Shown piece by piece: positions 52,765-61,328 of a DNA stretch of 64,000 bases. The DNA comes from LSCE01 sp050485425 (GTDB lineage Bacteria > Pseudomonadota > Gammaproteobacteria > Nitrococcales > Aquisalimonadaceae): NCBI GenBank assembly GCA_050485425.1, contig JBJHBJ010000020.1, forward strand, positions 1 to 64,000, in the 5' to 3' direction. The notes below the pieces were generated by a model, which was not told the origin of the DNA, did no database searches, and was given only the letters and a program-made list of their open reading frames with translations. How positions within the stretch are numbered: the first letter of the stretch is position 1; every line of letters begins with the position of its first letter. The translations under genes and the position numbers were made by a program.

Positions 52765-53550
52765 TCAGGCCGGTATCAACGCGAAACTCACGCCCACCGG
52801 ATCCCGGACCGCCGCATAGGCGTATTCCCCGTCGCTTGCCGGGATGGCCTTGAGGACAGCCCCCCCTTCCTCCTGTACGCGCCGGAGGCTTTCTCCGAGG
52901 TCGCCCACGGGCAGATAGAGCATCCAGACCGAGGGCAAACCCGTGTTCGCGCCGCGTGCATGGCAGATTCCCGCCGCCGGCTTCCCGTCTGCACCGAGCA
53001 TGTTGTAGTCAGCGTACGACTCATTCCCGTCCTCAATCCGGACGTGCTGCACCGACCACCCGACGACCTGCCGGTAGAAGTCGCGGGTCGCCGCGGCGTC
53101 GGACACCGTCAGATCGAGCCAGCCAATGCGTCCCACGGGCCCTGCCGTCGCGGTCGATACCGGGGGGATCGCCTCCGCGGGGACCACCGGGATGACCCCG
53201 AAAGCCGCCCCATTGGGATCCAGCAGCACCGCCCACTGGAACGTTCCGTCGCTGGCCTTGGCGTCCATCAGCACGCTCCCGCCCAGGTCAAGCGCGCGCT
53301 GTACGCTGGCCGTTACATCGGCCACCTGGATGTGCGGCATCCACTGGAGCGGAAGGTCGGCATAATCCGCGCTGCGCTCTCCCAGGCCGATGATGGGCAA
53401 GCCCAGGTTGTTCATCAGATCCTCGCGCCAGAGCGGCTGCTCGCCCGTGCCGAGCACACGCGAATAGAAGCGCAGCTCCCGCGCGTGTTCGGGTACGGCA
53501 ATGTCGGCGCTGAGAACGCCGCCGACCCGTGGAACAAAGGGTTCGCTCAT
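52765..53550 (-). CDS. double VOC-domain (glyoxalase/dioxygenase-fold) protein
   Basis: A 261-aa protein of two tandem vicinal-oxygen-chelate domains (about 10-125 and 140-260), each with the beta-alpha-beta-beta-beta pattern (DIAVPEHARELRFYSRVLG and DLTVSDAAATRDFYRQVVGW). Usually a metal- or small-molecule-binding fold; catalytic metal ligands are not obvious. Similar to the mycobacterial CFP30B arrangement. Function undetermined. Confidence 0.84.
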   Translation of the reverse strand: MSEPFVPRVGGVLSADIAVPEHARELRFYSRVLGTGEQPLWREDLMNNLGLPIIGLGERSADYADLPLQWMPHIQVADVTASVQRALDLGGSVLMDAKASDGTFQWAVLLDPNGAAFGVIPVVPAEAIPPVSTATAGPVGRIGWLDLTVSDAAATRDFYRQVVGWSVQHVRIEDGNESYADYNMLGADGKPAAGICHARGANTGLPSVWMLYLPVGDLGESLRRVQEEGGAVLKAIPASDGEYAYAAVRDPVGVSFALIPA

Positions 53551-53630
53551 GGTCCGGCTCCCTGGTCAGTGTCATGCCGGTCCGGATTTCCCCTGGACAG
53601 GCGATTGCCAGGCACCCCACAGGACAATTC

Positions 53631-54047
53631 TCAGGAATCGTCGTCCGCGGGGCCTACCCAGAAAAAGGGATTATGGGCCACTTCCCACAAATAACCGTCA
53701 GGATCAGAAAAATATCCCGCGTAACCGCCCCAGGAGGTTTTCTCCGCGGGCTTGGTGACCGTGGCGCCCGCGGCCACGGCCTGGGCGATAACCCCGTCCA
53801 CTTCGGCCTCCGAGTGAACGTTGTGCGCAAGGCTGAAACCCGCAAACCCTGCTGACCCGGACGATACAGCCGCGTCCTCCGCCAGCGCGTCGCGCCCGTA
53901 AAGGCCCAGCCAGGTGCCGTTAAGGGTAAAGAAGGCGACCTCTGGAGGAGATTCCATCCGCGGGAGGCCAAGACCCTGCTCGTAGAACTTTACCGACCGG
54001 TGGAGGTCCCGAACACCGAGCGTGATCATGCTAATCCTGGGTTTCAT
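53631..54047 (-). CDS. VOC-family protein (single domain)
   Basis: A 138-aa VOC protein of the bleomycin-resistance/glyoxalase type, with ITLGVRDLHRSVKFYEQGLG and YFSDPDGYLWEVAHNPFF as the two paired half-motifs. The ending (DPDGYLWEVA) is a common metal-ligand Glu position. It lies 80 bp after the double-VOC gene's start in the same orientation. Confidence 0.86.
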   Translation of the reverse strand: MKPRISMITLGVRDLHRSVKFYEQGLGLPRMESPPEVAFFTLNGTWLGLYGRDALAEDAAVSSGSAGFAGFSLAHNVHSEAEVDGVIAQAVAAGATVTKPAEKTSWGGYAGYFSDPDGYLWEVAHNPFFWVGPADDDS

Positions 54048-54168
54048 GACGCGTTCCCCGCTGAAACCTTACTGCCGCACCAGGCGGGCAACCAGAGACA
54101 GCCCCTCCCCGCGGAGAACATGGCTATCCCGCGGAGTGAGAGGGGACGGATGGAAGCGCCGCCGGTAT

Positions 54169-54648
54169 TCAGCGGCGCTCATAGGTGCCGACAAGCCGGT
54201 TCATGCCGATGATGTGCGGCTCGATGCGCTCCAACAGCTCCCACATGCTGAGGCCGGGATCCAGTCTCGGGTCGTCGTCCAGCGCCAGCACCCAGAAATA
54301 GTACTGGTGCATGCCGTGGCCCTCGGGCGGCATGGGGCCGCCGTATCCCGTCTTGCCGAAATCGTTCTGGCCGGCCGTGTAGTCGCGCACCCCTTCCGGC
54401 AGGTTGCTGACCGTCCCCGGGATGTTGTACAGCACCCAGTGGACGAATCCGTAGGTACCCCGGCCGGAGACCAGCGGCGCATCGGGGTCGTGGCAAACCA
54501 CCACGAACGCGCGCGTGCCCTCGGGCGCACCGTCCCACGCCAACGCCGGCGAGACGTCCTCGCCTTCCCCGGTGTGTTTGGCCGGTATGGCACCGCCGTT
54601 GCGGAACGCCGTACTGGTCAGCCGCATGGTCGATAACGCAAAGCCCAT
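54169..54648 (-). CDS. YbhB/YbcL-family PEBP protein
   Basis: A 159-aa phosphatidylethanolamine-binding (Raf-kinase-inhibitor-like) protein. Family motifs are FVVVCHDPDAPLVSG, the anion-binding DPDAP pair, FVHWVLYNIPG and the C-terminal HQYYFWVLALD. The start at 54648 has AAGGAGG before it; a long in-frame extension upstream is only the other-frame reading of a repeat gene. Function unknown; bacterial relatives are of unclear role. Directly downstream of the repeat-protein gene, separated by about 145 bp. Confidence 0.9.
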   Translation of the reverse strand: MGFALSTMRLTSTAFRNGGAIPAKHTGEGEDVSPALAWDGAPEGTRAFVVVCHDPDAPLVSGRGTYGFVHWVLYNIPGTVSNLPEGVRDYTAGQNDFGKTGYGGPMPPEGHGMHQYYFWVLALDDDPRLDPGLSMWELLERIEPHIIGMNRLVGTYERR

Positions 54649-54793
54649 GGTGTCGTCCTCCTTTTCCGTGAGTGTGGAACCCCAGGAGAGCGCCGGCCCG
54701 TTCCCACGAGTGCGTACGCGCCCGCGCTCTCCTGGCCCGGACACCATAACAGACATACAGCGACTGGTACGGCCGGGAGCGGCCGTCGCCCAT

Positions 54794-55777
54794 TTAATCG
54801 ATAGCGGGGATGGTCTGGTTCGTGAAACTGGCGGCTCCGTCGTTGCCGCCAAGAATGCTGCTATACCTGCCGGACGCTTCGTTGTGCTGCCCGCCGCTGA
54901 CGCTGCTGTTGAGATCCGACGCCACGTTGTTCTCGCCCCCGCTGATGCTGCTGCCCTGGCCGGGGGTTTCGTTGTACCTGCCGCCGCTGACGCTGCTATA
55001 CCATCCGGATGCGGCATTATTCCAGCCGCCACTGACACTGCTGCCGATTTCCGTTGCGGTGTTGCTCCTGCCCCCGCTGATTGCGCTCTGCGAGCCTGAG
55101 GCCTCATTCTGCCAACCGCCGCTGATGCTGCTTTGTTCAGCCGTTGCCCGATTGCCCCTGCCGCCACTCACGCTACTCTCATCGCCGGAGGCAATATTCC
55201 GCGAGCCGCCACTAACACTGGCGTAAGTACCGTTAATCACGTTTCGGCTGCCTGCCACGAGGCCGCCATAGCTCGAATAGGCATTCTGGCTGCCGGCAAT
55301 GATGTTGTGCGAGCCGGACTTGAAACTCTGGCCCCAGACGCCACCGTTCGACAGACAATCCATCTCGTTCCCGTACTGCCCGTCGGAGCAGACACTACTC
55401 CCCAGCGTCCGTTCTTCGTTATATCCGACGATCAGGTTGCCCAGGCCATTGATCGATTCGGTATCGCCGTGCCCATTCACGATCTGAACGTTTACCCCGG
55501 AGAACAGCACCGTGTATTCGTTCGGGTTGTTCGGGTCTGCGATAACCTCCACATGCTCTTCCAGCGCCGCGACGTCACTGGATTCCAGTTCATCGATGCG
55601 CTGAAGCGCGTCGTTCAGCGCCGTTTCCAGAGCCTGGAAATTGGCGTTCACTTCCTCGGCCACTGCCGTTTCCCCCGCCTGGAAGAGATTCGGGACCGAT
55701 ACCTGGGCCAACAGCGGGATGGAACCCAGCGTCAGCAGAACAGCCCCTGGCACGTACTGCAACTTCTTCCTGCTCAT
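54794..55777 (-). CDS. secreted repeat protein resembling a YadA/Hep_Hag head, no anchor
   Basis: A 327-aa exported protein: signal peptide near LLAQVSVPN, a helical heptad segment (about 25-65, EEVNANFQALETALNDALQR), a small Cys-containing region (VCSDGQYGNEMDCLS), then roughly ten tandem repeats of about 16 residues of the form SxxSGGxxNxAxGxxS (for example SSVSGGWNNAASGWY, SSISGGENNVASDL), typical of trimeric adhesin heads. It ends AIPAID-like TNQTIPAID with no C-terminal beta-barrel, so it is not an autotransporter. Its size suggests a secreted or surface-held trimer. Start ATG 55777 chosen for the signal peptide. Function unknown. Confidence 0.8.
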   Translation of the reverse strand: MSRKKLQYVPGAVLLTLGSIPLLAQVSVPNLFQAGETAVAEEVNANFQALETALNDALQRIDELESSDVAALEEHVEVIADPNNPNEYTVLFSGVNVQIVNGHGDTESINGLGNLIVGYNEERTLGSSVCSDGQYGNEMDCLSNGGVWGQSFKSGSHNIIAGSQNAYSSYGGLVAGSRNVINGTYASVSGGSRNIASGDESSVSGGRGNRATAEQSSISGGWQNEASGSQSAISGGRSNTATEIGSSVSGGWNNAASGWYSSVSGGRYNETPGQGSSISGGENNVASDLNSSVSGGQHNEASGRYSSILGGNDGAASFTNQTIPAID

Positions 55778-56122
55778 TGTTCTTTGTCCTCTCCACTGCT
55801 CAGTAGCGCCTGGCCCGTCGGCTTGCCGCTTCATGATCCCCGTGGGCACAGGCCCGGCATGAAAGGCCCACCGTAGTGGCAGCCGGAAACCCGTCAAATA
55901 GCCCAACCGGAGTAATCCCCGCTAACCCGTCAGAGACGGAAATGGCCTGGAGGCTCCGGTGGAGGCTCCGAAGGCCTGGAGGCTCCGGGAGGAGGCTCCG
56001 GGACACCCATATCGCCGCGCGGCCATATCCAGAGCGCACGGAACCGTTTCTTGACCTAAATCTAACTTCAGGTTCTAGGCTGTCACACAGTCGCCACCTC
56101 CAGACCTGACGAGGGACCGCTC
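55778..56122. other. 345-bp intergenic region with tandem repeat
   Basis: Non-coding between divergent genes. It holds two copies of a 29-base direct repeat at 55944-55972 and 55973-56001, each containing two GGAGGCTCCG units. I see no promoter motif I would defend. Confidence 0.55.
55944..56001. repeat. two 29-bp direct repeats (GGAGGCTCCG units)
   Basis: GGCCTGGAGGCTCCGG followed by another GGAGGCTCCG, then repeated with small changes. Could be a repeat from slippage or an unrecognised regulatory sequence. Confidence 0.75.
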
Positions 56123-57019
56123 ATGCAAACCCATCTCGCCGCCTATCTTGATCACATCGGTTTCGAGGGAGCACCGACGGTGTCGCTCGACACGCTTGAG
56201 ACGCTGCATCGGCTGCATCCCCAGGCCATCCCCTTCGAGAACCTCGACCCTTTCATGGGGCGACCGGTGCGGCTGGACCCTGGCAGCCTTGAGGAGAAAC
56301 TCGTGCGCGGCAGCCGCGGCGGTTACTGCTTCGAACACAACCTGCTGTTCATGCACGCGCTCCGGGCCATCGGCTTCCGCGTTAGCGCTCTGGCCTCCCG
56401 CGTGCTCTGGGCCCAGACGGAGGATGCGATCACGCCCCGCAGTCATATGCTACTGCGCGTGGAGGTACAAGGAGGGACCTACCTGGCGGACGTCGGCTTC
56501 GGTGGACTAACGCTTACCGCGCCGCTGCTGTTCGAGCCCGGCCGCATACAGAGCACACCGCATGAACGCTTCCGAATCGTCGAGGCCGGTGGCTACTTCC
56601 GCATGGAAGCGGAGGTCGGCGGCTCCTGGCGCGTGCTGTACCGCTTCGATCTGTCCGAACAACTCGACGTGGATTTCGGCGTGACCAACTACTACCTGTC
56701 CACCCACCCCGAATCGCACTTCGTCACGGGTCTGATGAGCGCTCGCGTCCTGGCGGACCGCAGGCTCGCGCTCTCGAACAACCGCCTGACCACTTACCAT
56801 GCAAACGGGACTGTGGAGAGAAAAACACTGGAGACGGCCGACGCCTTGGGGAAGGCGCTGGAGGAATCATTCGGCATCCGCGTGCCGGATACCGCGCTGT
56901 TCGAGAGCAACGCCCAGGCAAAAGGGATACTCGGGGTTCCGGAGGGAATGCCCAATACACCTCCTGCCCGGAAGAAGACGGCAGAGGGAAACCAAACGCA
57001 GCACCGCGCAACGCCCTGA
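56123..57019 (+). CDS. arylamine N-acetyltransferase
   Basis: A 298-aa NAT that moves acetyl from acetyl-CoA to arylamines. The triad is in place: Cys69 (RGGYCFEHN), His108 (PRSHMLLRVEV) and Asp123 (YLADVGFGG), with RGGYCFE and VGFGG as the family signature. The last 30 residues beyond the normal end (PPARKKTAEGNQTQ...) read into low-complexity sequence next to a rearranged region, so the true end may have shifted. No pathway neighbours. Confidence 0.93.
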   Translation: MQTHLAAYLDHIGFEGAPTVSLDTLETLHRLHPQAIPFENLDPFMGRPVRLDPGSLEEKLVRGSRGGYCFEHNLLFMHALRAIGFRVSALASRVLWAQTEDAITPRSHMLLRVEVQGGTYLADVGFGGLTLTAPLLFEPGRIQSTPHERFRIVEAGGYFRMEAEVGGSWRVLYRFDLSEQLDVDFGVTNYYLSTHPESHFVTGLMSARVLADRRLALSNNRLTTYHANGTVERKTLETADALGKALEESFGIRVPDTALFESNAQAKGILGVPEGMPNTPPARKKTAEGNQTQHRATP

Positions 57020-57158
57020 GGACGCCCATCCACCATGCCCAAAGGCAGGTTGGCGGTGAGCAAAGCGAACCCCAACATCACCGCAATAAACGGAGTGTTT
57101 ATCCCGACGCAAGCCGGCAGAGTGGCCGCTCCAACAACAACCGGAAGGATGGTAGAAC

Positions 57159-57467
57159 ATGGGCGCACTCGCCAGGAAAGCCGGGCTGATTGGCCTTGCC
57201 CAGGCGCTTGCGGCCGAATGGGGAACCAGCAACATCCGCGTCAATACGCTTCTACCGGGCGGCACCGATACGCCGGCCAGCATCACCAATGCTCCCGGCG
57301 CCACCGCCGAGACGCTGGCATTCGTGGAGGGGCTGCATGCGCTGAAGCGCATGGCCAGGCCGGAGGAGATAGCGCATGCGGCACTCTACCTGGCCTCCGA
57401 CGCGGCCAGCTTCGTCACCGGCAGCGCCATGCGCGTGGACGGCGGCGCGTCAATCAGTCGCACTTGA
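57159..57467 (+). pseudogene. truncated short-chain dehydrogenase (C-terminal remnant)
   Basis: Only the last third of an SDR: KAGLIGLAQALAAEWG (after the catalytic YxxxK region), NIRVNTLLPGGTDTP, ARPEEIAHAALYLASDAASF and VTGSAMRVDGG. The whole nucleotide-binding half is absent and the tyrosine position before the lysine is alanine, so it cannot be active. The 140 bases upstream show a different hydrophobic frame on the minus strand (about 57030-57130), likely another remnant. An intact copy may once have spanned the junction. Confidence 0.8.
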
Positions 57468-57473
57468 ACGCCT

Positions 57474-57585
57474 CCCGTCAAGGCAGTCGGCGCGTGTACC
57501 TCCACACGCGCCGGCACGGCCAATGCTCCGGCGTTGCCCGGACAGCCCCGTTCACGGCGGCGGCAGTTGAGACCACCTTGACGGG
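57474..57585. repeat. inverted-repeat element between SDR remnant and ptxE
   Basis: CCCGTCAAGG (57474-57483) and CCTTGACGGG (57576-57585) are perfect 10-base inverted repeats 92 bases apart. Between them, 57488-57513 is a hairpin with 10-base arms CGGCGCGTGT / ACACGCGCCG. No target duplication is obvious. Could be the terminator of two convergent genes or a small non-autonomous mobile element. Confidence 0.5.
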
Positions 57586-57589
57586 CTGC

Positions 57590-58453
57590 TTATGGGTTGC
57601 AGTCGAGAAGCCCCCTGAACTTTCCCACACCGGGTTCCCCCACCAGCTCTTTTGGATAAACCAGGTGCAGCTGTTTTCTTATGCCTCCCTCCGAGAGAGG
57701 AATGGCATGGAGTTCTCCCCGGGCGACTTCCCGGCTCACCGTTCCCGCCAGAACAATGGAAACTCCCAGACCATTCGCCACGGCCCGCTTGACAGCCTCG
57801 GTGTTTCCGAGCGCCATACCGGGACAAGGTCGAACTCCCCTGGCGTGCAGATACTCCTGGAGCAGCCTGCCGGTGCCTGTGCCCCGCTCGCCGCCGATCA
57901 ACGGGACACCTGCAAGTTCGTTTGCGGTCAGGCTATCGCGTGCCGCCCAGCGGTGGCCGGGCGGCACGATCACCACCATGCCCTCGTCCCGCCATCGGCT
58001 GGCGATGAAGCCGGGTCGATCATCCCACCACTCCATCAACCCGAGATCGAGTTCCCCATGATCAAGCGCATCAGCAACCTCCGGGTTGGAGGCGATACGG
58101 ATGTCCACCTGAGGCGCGTCAGCGCCGTCTCCCAGTTTCCGCATGACGGGTTCCAGGAGATACGTGCCGATGTTGGAGCTCGCACCTACCGTCAGGCGGC
58201 CCCGATCACTTCTGGCAACGATCCGGCCGTGCAGCCTCTGGATGCCGCGTGCGTACCGGCAGGTATGCACACCGGCTGCCGTCAGTCGGGCACCTCCGTC
58301 GCGCTCGACCAGTCGCACACCGAGCATTCGCTCCAGGCGCGCGACATGTTGTGAGACGGTGGACTGAGCAAGGCTCAGGGAACGGGCTGCCTCGCTGAAG
58401 CTGCCCGTATCGGCGATAGCGATCAGCGATCGCAAATGGACAATACTCAACAC
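57590..58453 (-). CDS. ptxE: LysR-family regulator of the phosphite operon (PtxE-like)
   Basis: A 287-aa LysR regulator: helix-turn-helix (about 1-60, LRSLIAIADTGSFSEAARSL, AQSTVSQHVARLERMLGVRL) and an effector-binding domain (about 90-287, RLTVGASSNIGTYLL). It is last in a same-strand run ptxA-ptxB-ptxC-ptxD-ptxE, the order of the Pseudomonas stutzeri phosphite operon. So it is named by position and family; ligand unknown. It is separated from ptxD by 57 bases. Confidence 0.8.
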   Translation of the reverse strand: MLSIVHLRSLIAIADTGSFSEAARSLSLAQSTVSQHVARLERMLGVRLVERDGGARLTAAGVHTCRYARGIQRLHGRIVARSDRGRLTVGASSNIGTYLLEPVMRKLGDGADAPQVDIRIASNPEVADALDHGELDLGLMEWWDDRPGFIASRWRDEGMVVIVPPGHRWAARDSLTANELAGVPLIGGERGTGTGRLLQEYLHARGVRPCPGMALGNTEAVKRAVANGLGVSIVLAGTVSREVARGELHAIPLSEGGIRKQLHLVYPKELVGEPGVGKFRGLLDCNP

Positions 58454-58510
58454 CTGTAGAAGACTCCTTGTTCGTGTTTTTTCCGATCACCGCCGCGCGC
58501 ACGGGCGACA

Positions 58511-59524
58511 TCACGGTATGCCGTTAATCGCTCCTCGCGGCTTCTCCCCGCGCAAGACGTCCAGAACATTGTCGACGGCCTCGTACTCAATAGCCTCCCG
58601 CGCGACGTGAACCGCGGAACCGAGGTGCGGGGTGAGCAAGGTCTTGTCCTCCATGTCCAGCAGCCCCGGCGCAATGCCCCGGGGGCGGTCCTCACGAGCC
58701 CAGTCCTCCATCTCGAAAACGTCGGTGGCATACCCGCCGAGTCGCCCGTTCCTCAGTGCCTCCGCTACGTCCGCCTCCACCACCACCGAGCCACGGGCCG
58801 GATTGATCAGCAGCGCCCCCGCCTTGCAAGCGGCCAGGGTCTCCCGGTTCAGCATGCCGGTGGTGGCATGCGTCAGGGGAAGGCAAACCACCAGAAAGTC
58901 GCTTTGGCGAAGGAGTTCCTCCAGGCGCACCACCCGCGTTCCAGAAGACAGCTCTTCGGCCGACCCGACAGGATCGCGGTCGTAATAGAGGATTCGAGCG
59001 TCGAATCCCTGAAGACGGGCCGCGACGGCCTGACCAATGGCGCCCATCCCGAGGAGACCGACCGTGCTGCCTTGTATACCGGTACCGTAGAATTGCGGGC
59101 GCCAGCCACGAAACGCTCCGGAACGGACGTGCCGGTCCCCGGCCAGGACGTTCCGGCCCAATCCGATCATCAGACCGACGGCGAACTCCGCGGTGGGCAC
59201 GGTCAGCAGATCCGGCACCACGGACACCCACGTACCGTGCTTCGAGCAGGCAGTCACGTCGATGTTGTCCGCACCTTTCAGCGCACCGGCCACAATCCGC
59301 AGCCTCGGGCACGAGGCCACCAGGTCGCCGCTCAGCCGGTCTGTCATGAAGGTGATGACCGCATCCGCGTCGACGAGCTTCTCCCTGACAGTCGCGGGAT
59401 CCCAGGGTTCGGGGGCGCGGTTCATGTCCACACTGCAATGCTCGACCAGGCGTTCGTACGGCCCTCGGTGGAGTTCGTGTGTAACGACAACTTTCGGTTC
59501 GCGTACCGGGGCGGCGTTGTTCAT
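58511..59524 (-). CDS. ptxD: PtxD, phosphite dehydrogenase
   Basis: NAD-dependent oxidation of phosphite to phosphate. The 337-aa D-2-hydroxyacid-dehydrogenase-family protein matches PtxD closely: GALKGADNIDV (Lys83), PDLLTVPTAE, GWRPQFYGTG (Trp141, Tyr146), GLLGMGAIGQ (nucleotide loop GxGxxG at 159-164), NPARGSVV (Arg244), DVFEMEDWAR (Glu271) and TPHLGSAV (His300). These are the catalytic and substrate residues known in P. stutzeri PtxD. Asp182 after the loop predicts NAD over NADP. Its start overlaps ptxC by four bases. Confidence 0.96.
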   Translation of the reverse strand: MNNAAPVREPKVVVTHELHRGPYERLVEHCSVDMNRAPEPWDPATVREKLVDADAVITFMTDRLSGDLVASCPRLRIVAGALKGADNIDVTACSKHGTWVSVVPDLLTVPTAEFAVGLMIGLGRNVLAGDRHVRSGAFRGWRPQFYGTGIQGSTVGLLGMGAIGQAVAARLQGFDARILYYDRDPVGSAEELSSGTRVVRLEELLRQSDFLVVCLPLTHATTGMLNRETLAACKAGALLINPARGSVVVEADVAEALRNGRLGGYATDVFEMEDWAREDRPRGIAPGLLDMEDKTLLTPHLGSAVHVAREAIEYEAVDNVLDVLRGEKPRGAINGIP

Positions 59525-60351
59525 TTGAACCGCCTCCGGATGACGCCGCTGATGGAGTCAACGATGGTCACCATCATCAGTACGACCAGCATCACGGCTA
59601 TGGCCTGCTGGTAATCCATGATGTTGAGCGCTGACATGAGCTCGAACCCGATGCCCCCGGCGCCAACCATGCCCATGACCGTAGACGCGCGGAAGTTGTA
59701 TTCCCAGCGGTAGATCGAGACGTCGGCAAACTGCGGCAATACCTGCGGCAGTATGCCGAAGCAGATGGTCTGCAAGCCATTGCATCCGGCCGCGCGGGTC
59801 GCCTCTACCGGCGCATCATCCACGTGCTCGATGGCTTCGGCGAAGAACTTGCCCACCATACCGATGGAGTGCAGCCCGACAGCCAGCACACCGGGCAGGA
59901 TGCCGAATCCCACGGCCGCGACAAAGATGATGCCCATGATCAGTTCCGGCACCGAACGAAGAGCGTTCAGCACGGAGCGACTGCAGAGGTAGACGAGCCG
60001 GTTCGGGCTCGTGTTCGCAGCGGCCAGAAACGCGAGGGGCACGGAGAAGAACACGGCCAGCGCCGTGCCGGCGATACTCATGACAAGCGTGTCGTACAAC
60101 GGTACAACCCATTCCCGCCAGCGCGTGAAGTCGGGCGGGATGGCGTCGGCGAATAGCTGGCCCAGGGCGGGGAGCCCCTGGGAGAGAACCATCGGATTCA
60201 GCACGCCGGACTGCCAGCAGGCGACGAGCACCACGACGACAACAACCGCCACCTTCGACGTCGAGCGCACCCACCCGCCCCGGTAACGGTCAATCGCGGC
60301 CTGGGAGTGTTGTGCGGCATCAGAGTGGTCGTCCATATTTTTCACGGACAT
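59521..60351 (-). CDS. ptxC: PtxC, phosphite ABC transporter permease
   Basis: A 276-aa permease of the PhnE type, with about six helices and EAA loop EATRAAGCNGLQTICFGILP docking the ATPase. It forms, with PtxA and PtxB, an importer for phosphite (or hypophosphite/phosphonate). A basic/acidic hydrophilic tail precedes the first helix. Same-operon overlap with ptxD. Confidence 0.92.
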   Translation of the reverse strand: MSVKNMDDHSDAAQHSQAAIDRYRGGWVRSTSKVAVVVVVVLVACWQSGVLNPMVLSQGLPALGQLFADAIPPDFTRWREWVVPLYDTLVMSIAGTALAVFFSVPLAFLAAANTSPNRLVYLCSRSVLNALRSVPELIMGIIFVAAVGFGILPGVLAVGLHSIGMVGKFFAEAIEHVDDAPVEATRAAGCNGLQTICFGILPQVLPQFADVSIYRWEYNFRASTVMGMVGAGGIGFELMSALNIMDYQQAIAVMLVVLMMVTIVDSISGVIRRRFK

Positions 60352-60379
60352 GGCGCAACTCCTGAGGGTTTTTTGCTGA

Positions 60380-60405
60380 GCTGGACGCCCCGAGGGACGT
60401 CCAGC
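60380..60405 (-). other. intercistronic hairpin between ptxB and ptxC
   Basis: GCTGGACG / CGTCCAGC arms (8 bases) with a 10-base loop. It lacks a U-tract, so I read it as an mRNA-processing or stability hairpin after the binding-protein gene. Confidence 0.5.
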
Positions 60406-60426
60406 GCGAATTGGCGTGAGGTGAAA

Positions 60427-61290
60427 TCAGAGATCCTCGAACTTGATGCCGATCGTCTCGCTCATCCGCCGGTAAATGTCGTAGTCGGACAGCTCGATGC
60501 TGACGAAGCCTTCGGCTGCGAAATTCCCCAGAATTTCCTCGTCATCCAGTTCAAGGAATGCCTTCCGGATTTCCGCCTTGAGCGCGTCGTCGAGGTCACT
60601 CTGCATGACCCAGGGGTACTGCGGGTAATAGGGCGTATGGTCGACCACCTGCACCCGGTCGGTGTCGATCCGACCAGAGTCCACCAGGTAATGCCAGATG
60701 TGCTCGCCAAGGCCGGCGAGTTGCGCATGGCCGTTCTGCACGGCCACGGCGGCGGCATCATGTGCTCCCGTGTGTTCCCGGGTATAGTCGACGCCGGCGA
60801 CCATGCCGTACTCGTCTTCCAGATGGGCCCGCGGCATCAGGTGGCTCGATGTCGATGCCTGATCGCCGAATGCCACGGTCCCACCACGCGCATCCTCAAC
60901 GCTGTTGATACCCTGCGCGACGTTGCCGACGATCACCCCGCGGTACTCGGGCCTGCCATCCACCAGCGGCGCAGCGAAGAATTCAACATCCCCCCTTTCC
61001 GCCGCCATCATTCCGGAGATAGGCCCAAAATACGCAAGGTCGATGCGACCAAAGCGCATCGCCTGGATCATGGCCTGGTAGTTGCTGAGAACCTGCAGTT
61101 CAATCTCCCGGTCCAGACGGTTCTCCAGATACTCTCGGAGGGGTTGGTTACGCTGGATCAGTTCAGACGCGTTCTCGTCGGGCAGGATGGCGACCGTCAA
61201 CCGCTGGGGATCTCGGGCCTTGGCGTCCTCGAACGCAAATGCCGCTGTGACCAGCGAGGCGAGGACAAGAATCAGGACGAGCCGTTTCAT
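60427..61290 (-). CDS. ptxB: PtxB, phosphite ABC transporter binding protein
   Basis: A 287-aa periplasmic binding protein with a signal peptide cleaved near AAFAFED. It belongs to the PhnD/phosphite family (LTVAILPDENASELIQRNQP, the QAMRFGRIDLAYFGP and VAFGDQASTSSHLMPR segments). The last two are phosphonate/phosphite ligand-contact loops in PhnD-type proteins. Immediately after ptxA and before ptxC. Confidence 0.93.
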   Translation of the reverse strand: MKRLVLILVLASLVTAAFAFEDAKARDPQRLTVAILPDENASELIQRNQPLREYLENRLDREIELQVLSNYQAMIQAMRFGRIDLAYFGPISGMMAAERGDVEFFAAPLVDGRPEYRGVIVGNVAQGINSVEDARGGTVAFGDQASTSSHLMPRAHLEDEYGMVAGVDYTREHTGAHDAAAVAVQNGHAQLAGLGEHIWHYLVDSGRIDTDRVQVVDHTPYYPQYPWVMQSDLDDALKAEIRKAFLELDDEEILGNFAAEGFVSIELSDYDIYRRMSETIGIKFEDL

Positions 61291-61328
61291 GGTGGTGTCT
61301 CCGTCGGTGGTTGGATTAGGCTTGAACG

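Noticed and set aside
54649..55167. Upstream extension of the PEBP gene by 173 codons
   Set aside because: It is the shifted reading of the Ser/Gly repeat gene (Ala-rich), and AAGGAGG marks the start at 54648.
54820..55230. Possible CRISPR-like repeat array
   Set aside because: Spacing is regular but the sequence between is also related; it encodes a recognisable protein repeat in one open frame.
60380..60405. Rho-independent terminator between ptxB and ptxC
   Set aside because: No U-tract follows on the transcribed strand and the genes downstream belong to the same pathway; better explained as an intercistronic hairpin.
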